Origin: Plumapathes pennacea | Taxonomy: Eukaryota > Cnidaria > Anthozoa > Antipatharia > Myriopathidae | Assembly (NCBI GenBank): GCA_964036295.1 | Contig: OZ038467.1 | Location: 2,795,501 to 2,859,500 of the forward strand | DNA length: 64,000 nucleotides | Direction of reading: 5' to 3' | Shown: piece after piece, positions 58,317 through 64,000 of the stretch | How positions within the stretch are numbered: the stretch's first letter is position 1 | How the letters are laid out: each line of letters begins with the position of its first letter | The notes under the pieces: model-generated | The model's input: the letters and a program-made list of their open reading frames with translations, nothing else | What the model was told of the DNA's origin: nothing | The model's database searches: none | Program-made: the position numbers and the translations under genes

Positions 58317-58533
58317 TCCAATATTAGAGTGAATAATGTATAGTACCAGATTGTATACAACAAGGTTCCACTGTTCAGTATTTCATCATTCATGCAATAG
58401 CATCCAGTAATGGTGCATAATTTTATAGTGATTGAGTTTAAAATTATTTGGATACAAAACAATGTATGCATAATCAATATTGTTTCAGAATGATGATTTT
58501 GAACTTGTACACTGACAGGTAACAGCTGATTGT

Positions 58534-60885
58534 TTATTTCTCCTTCAGAAAATCTATAACCAGGTCTGAGAATTCTTTGGGTTTTTCTGAATGAACCCAG
58601 TGTCCACTGTCTGGCACAAACTTTATCTTGGCTTCTGGGAATAATTGAAAGATCTGTGGGTAATGCTGTTCCCTGCAACAGTAACAAAGTGCATTTTTTA
58701 ATTACAGGGAAACCTCTTATAGAAGTGTCCTTCTGAGGCCTTGTAAACTTTCCTATGGTGTTGTACCCAAAATGCTGGGGGAAGGTAGGTGTAGGTGTAT
58801 TCACTGACAAAATGTCACACCAACAAAAAAGCTTGGACCACTTAACTTACTGAATATAATCAGATCTGCCTCCACCAATGAAAAGAGTTTCTCCCATGAA
58901 GTGATTTGTAGGGAATTCTGATGGGAAATCCCAAATGGCTGGGAAATTATCCTCTATGCCATCCAGATTTATCCTCCATTGATAGCCAGAGTCTGTAAGC
59001 ATGAGGTTTGTGAGGAAAAATGACCTCACAAGTGGATTCTGTAGACAACAGGATGAAACTGCATTTCAGAAACATTTCCCTAAAACCTGGTGTCCACATA
59101 CAAAATGTTACTTCACATCTTTCTCTTGAGATATAGTGCTGAAAAGGGACAATCGATTTGATTACTCAAGAGTGAAGGAGCTTTAACTCCTAAAAGGGAT
59201 ATCAATGTTTTTACTATTTTCCCAGTACTCACTGGAACAGAATCAATCAGTTGCTTCTCTGCATCTTTCTTGCTTTTAACAATGTCCAAATTCATTTGCC
59301 TCATTGCTGTTATATAGTTTTGCATTTCTCCAGGGGGACTGGCAGACCGTGTTGGTGAACTGTCCACCAGAATGAGTTTCTCCACTAATTCTGGGTGACA
59401 CAAGGCCAGGACCATGGCAGCCTTTCCTCCCATGCTATGCCCCATCACAACTGCTTTAGCCACATCCAGTTCTTGGAGAAGATGCCGAATATCTGAGACC
59501 TGTACAAAGTAATCCATCCTTGCACTGTGTTCACTCTCACCATGATTTCGAGCATCGAGTGTTATGACCTGTAATGAAAAGAATGTGCTACAGCTGTGTG
59601 CCAATATTTGTGGATATTACCACAGTCAAAAAATACTACTCACACAGGTCTGTCAAAACCTCCCTTGACTTCCCAGAGTCTTAGAGAAGTGGTGGAAACA
59701 TTAAAATATAACTGAACCATTCAGCTGCTTATCCTGGACAAATGTGAAGAATGTGCATGTCTATACAAGCTTCAAAGGCCTCTGCCAATTTTGTTTATCA
59801 ATATCATTGACCAGATGTATTTCCTGCAAAACAACTGATGTGTTTTAGATATATTTGACCAATGGTTATGACTATATATTAGATCATGTGCAGATTTAAG
59901 TGACAGCAACACCAGCATACTATTTGACTGGACGCCAAAAGTATTGAGTCACTCATTATGATGACACATATTCCATCCAACCACAGCCACCAACACACCT
60001 GTCTCTCTGTTCTTTTGTTGAAACTTTTGGCCAAGCTTCTCCAGTTTTGCTTTGATCCAAACAAACCATGCAGTATCAATAGTGGAGATAAGTGTTTGGC
60101 AGGACTTGCTGCATCACTGAGACTGTATGACAACTTCACAGGAAGTGAGCTATACATGAATATAACAATATATTTGGCATAGTTTGGTATTAAAGATTCA
60201 AAATAGAATGGCATCCCTGAGCCCTTTTTATGTGGAGTCCCCAGGGTACCTCCTCAAAATTTTGGGTGGGAGTTTGCCGCCCAGGACTGAAAACTCTTAC
60301 TCTATTTCAGACCAAAATATTCGTTTTTCAATGGTTTTTTAGACCAGAATTGTGATTTTCGACCCATTTCAGATCAAAATGTGTGATTTTCAACCCTATT
60401 TTGAACCAAATTTACAAAAATATCCCACCTTATTCCAGACCAAAGGTTCAAAATAGATACCCTATTCAGACTAAACTGCTGAAAATGATACCCTTTCGGG
60501 CGGCACATACCATAATTTATGGGTTATATATGGGAGTACCCTCCCCTCCCCTGTATCAGTATTTTTGTATTAATATCTGATGTTTTATCATGAGTACAAT
60601 ATTCTAACGATTCCTCTTCAAGCAAAGATGACACTTGTTTAGGCTTAATCTCTCGCCAACTATATGGGCTACTAAACATATAAACGCTGAGGAAGACAGT
60701 ATCACCGGGCAGTATCACAACAAACTCGATCATATACTGACAGCGTTTATTCCAGTATTCCTACGATTACCTCACCTGATACTTGAAGCGTCGCGACGAG
60801 AATTTATACATTGACTAAAAATGTTATTCCGCCTCAGATACCATTTAGATTTTAGGAGATTGTGGAATTGATGTGAAATCCGCAT
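58534..60885 (-). CDS. ABHD11: ABHD11: alpha/beta hydrolase domain-containing protein 11 (mitochondrial)
   Basis: Five exons on minus: 60885-60776, 60149-59999, 59568-59233, 59038-58851 and 58672-58534. They total 924 nt, or 307 residues (human 315), all in phase. The first exon is basic and Ser/Asn-rich without acidic residues until its end, a plausible mitochondrial presequence. The alpha/beta hydrolase core follows: LLILHGLFGSKQNW, VITLDARNHGESEHS, nucleophile elbow VVMGHSMGGKAAM (Ser132), PELVEKLILVDSSP, LFIGGGRSDYI and catalytic His in PDSGHWVHSEKP. Human ABHD11 is a mitochondrial matrix serine hydrolase reported to protect the 2-oxoglutarate dehydrogenase complex. An upstream in-frame GTG at 60969 was rejected in favour of ATG 60885. 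It faces RAB35 across 184 bp. Confidence 0.95.
60296..60480. repeat. Degenerate tandem repeat in ABHD11 intron 1
   Basis: Units of roughly 30 bp resemble tttcagaccaaaatgtgtga followed by ttttcaaccc, recurring five or six times with many changes. There is no ORF. Confidence 0.55.
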
Positions 60886-61069
60886 CTTGTGTTGAAAACT
60901 GACAGGCTTTCCGCGCGATTCATCGCGAAAAGACTGGAACGAATGAAGGCCCCACCTCGAATGTACCACGTGATCAACACTAAAAACTAAAATAATCCTA
61001 CTTCCTGTAGTGTTGGTTGAAGTTAGGTCTTTTCATCGTCCTTATATCATATTAAGTAAATGTTTTGAT
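60886..61069. promoter_or_regulatory. Bidirectional promoter, ABHD11 / RAB35
   Basis: Only 184 bp separate the divergent start codons, so the genes share promoter sequence. It contains CG dinucleotides near 60915-60930 and a cacgtg E-box-like hexamer at 60967-60972. Confidence 0.65.
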
Positions 61070-63481
<2,412 letters not shown>

Positions 63482-63543
63482 GTATGTCAAGAATGCAGTC
63501 TATCAGTTTTGGGCACACCCCACACCCCACCCCACCCCTCCCC

Positions 63544-63574
<31 letters not shown>

Positions 63575-64000
63575 AAAGAAAGGAAGTTGGTCTCTCAGTG
63601 TGACTCCAAGGTCATATACAGGTTATCCTAACCATTTTAAAAGAAAAGTAGATTGTAGTGGTCAGAAGTTATAGTGTAATCAACTGTCAAGTTAGCAAGC
63701 TGTCACTCACTAATGACAGTAAAATTAATGCAAATTACAAAGTTTCAGGTACATTTTACTGTGAAAACAGAAATCACAGGCTGTTGAATTTTTCATGCAA
63801 ATTAATTCCAGAATGCATGAGATTGTTCTTTTTGTCCATAATAAAATCATTTTCCAAAATGTTTAGGGGAGTTCCTCCTCCCTACCATATGGCGTGGTTG
63901 TGGTATATTGCACATTAATAAATTACTAGCGGGACCCCTGTAAAATACGGCAATCGGATTTCTTTTCTTTCCTTTTTTTACTTTCCTTTTTTTCTTTTTC
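63482..64000. other. Start of the last seen RAB35 intron
   Basis: It follows donor GAG|gtatgt. It contains a C-run (63540-63564) with an adjacent A-run and, at 63630-63720, worn TTAACCC-family sequence. It ends in a T/C-rich tract (63960-64000). No exon was found before the window ends. Confidence 0.6.

Larger units (their letters stand above)
57864..58533. other. Convergent 3' UTR region, SELENOM / ABHD11
   Basis: The SELENOM 3' UTR lies to about 58060. The rest is the ABHD11 3' UTR on minus and AT-rich spacer. No further gene was seen. Confidence 0.6.

Overview
The window is nuclear DNA from an animal. Genes are multi-exon with GT-AG introns and lie on both strands. The proteins are animal-specific (DGCR8/Pasha, GNB1L, CNTD1, SGSM, SELENOM, RAB35), and several short inverted-repeat element families are scattered through introns and spacers. 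Compact introns, very vertebrate-like exon structure, nucleoside hydrolases (absent from mammals) and the repeat style suggest an anthozoan cnidarian, probably a stony coral or relative. The phylum is an inference and was not tested. Exon borders were built by hand from ORFs, splice signals and remembered human homologues, and every reconstructed model closes in frame.

Layout, left to right. 1-1760 (+): 3' end of an unrecognised acidic protein gene. 2657-4532 (-): CNTD1, a meiotic cyclin-like protein. 5350-7323 (+): ARPC3, an Arp2/3 subunit. 8190-14347: three nucleoside hydrolase genes (-, +, -), each with two exons and a 220-nt first coding exon. 14565-22840 (+): a predicted membrane-anchored, mitochondrially targeted NB-ARC/STAND NTPase with C-terminal TPRs, whose first intron is filled by a 4.3-kb minisatellite. 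24668-28509 (-): a WD40 protein. 29987-35259 (-): DGCR8, the Microprocessor RNA-binding subunit. 35725-39920 (+): GNB1L. 43276-53954 (+): a 21-exon SGSM1/2-type RUN-TBC RabGAP. 55844-57863 (+): selenoprotein M, with an in-frame UGA and a SECIS-like 3' UTR hairpin. 58534-60885 (-): ABHD11. 61070-63481 (+): RAB35, cut by the window end.

Genes are packed tightly and several pairs are head-to-head: nucleoside hydrolase 3/STAND (217 bp between start codons), DGCR8/GNB1L (465 bp), ABHD11/RAB35 (184 bp), hydrolases 1/2 (664 bp) and CNTD1/ARPC3 (817 bp). DGCR8 and GNB1L are also linked, and divergently oriented, in the human 22q11.2 (DiGeorge) region, so this pair may be an ancient conserved linkage.

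Most non-coding space is introns, UTRs and small repeats. These include a family of about 200 bp with TTAACCCTTTCACTC-like ends, pogo-like elements ending in TACAGT..ACTGTA, long near-perfect foldback palindromes (several in DGCR8 introns and its presumed 3' UTR), and microsatellites. No rRNA, tRNA, CRISPR array or intact transposase gene was seen.
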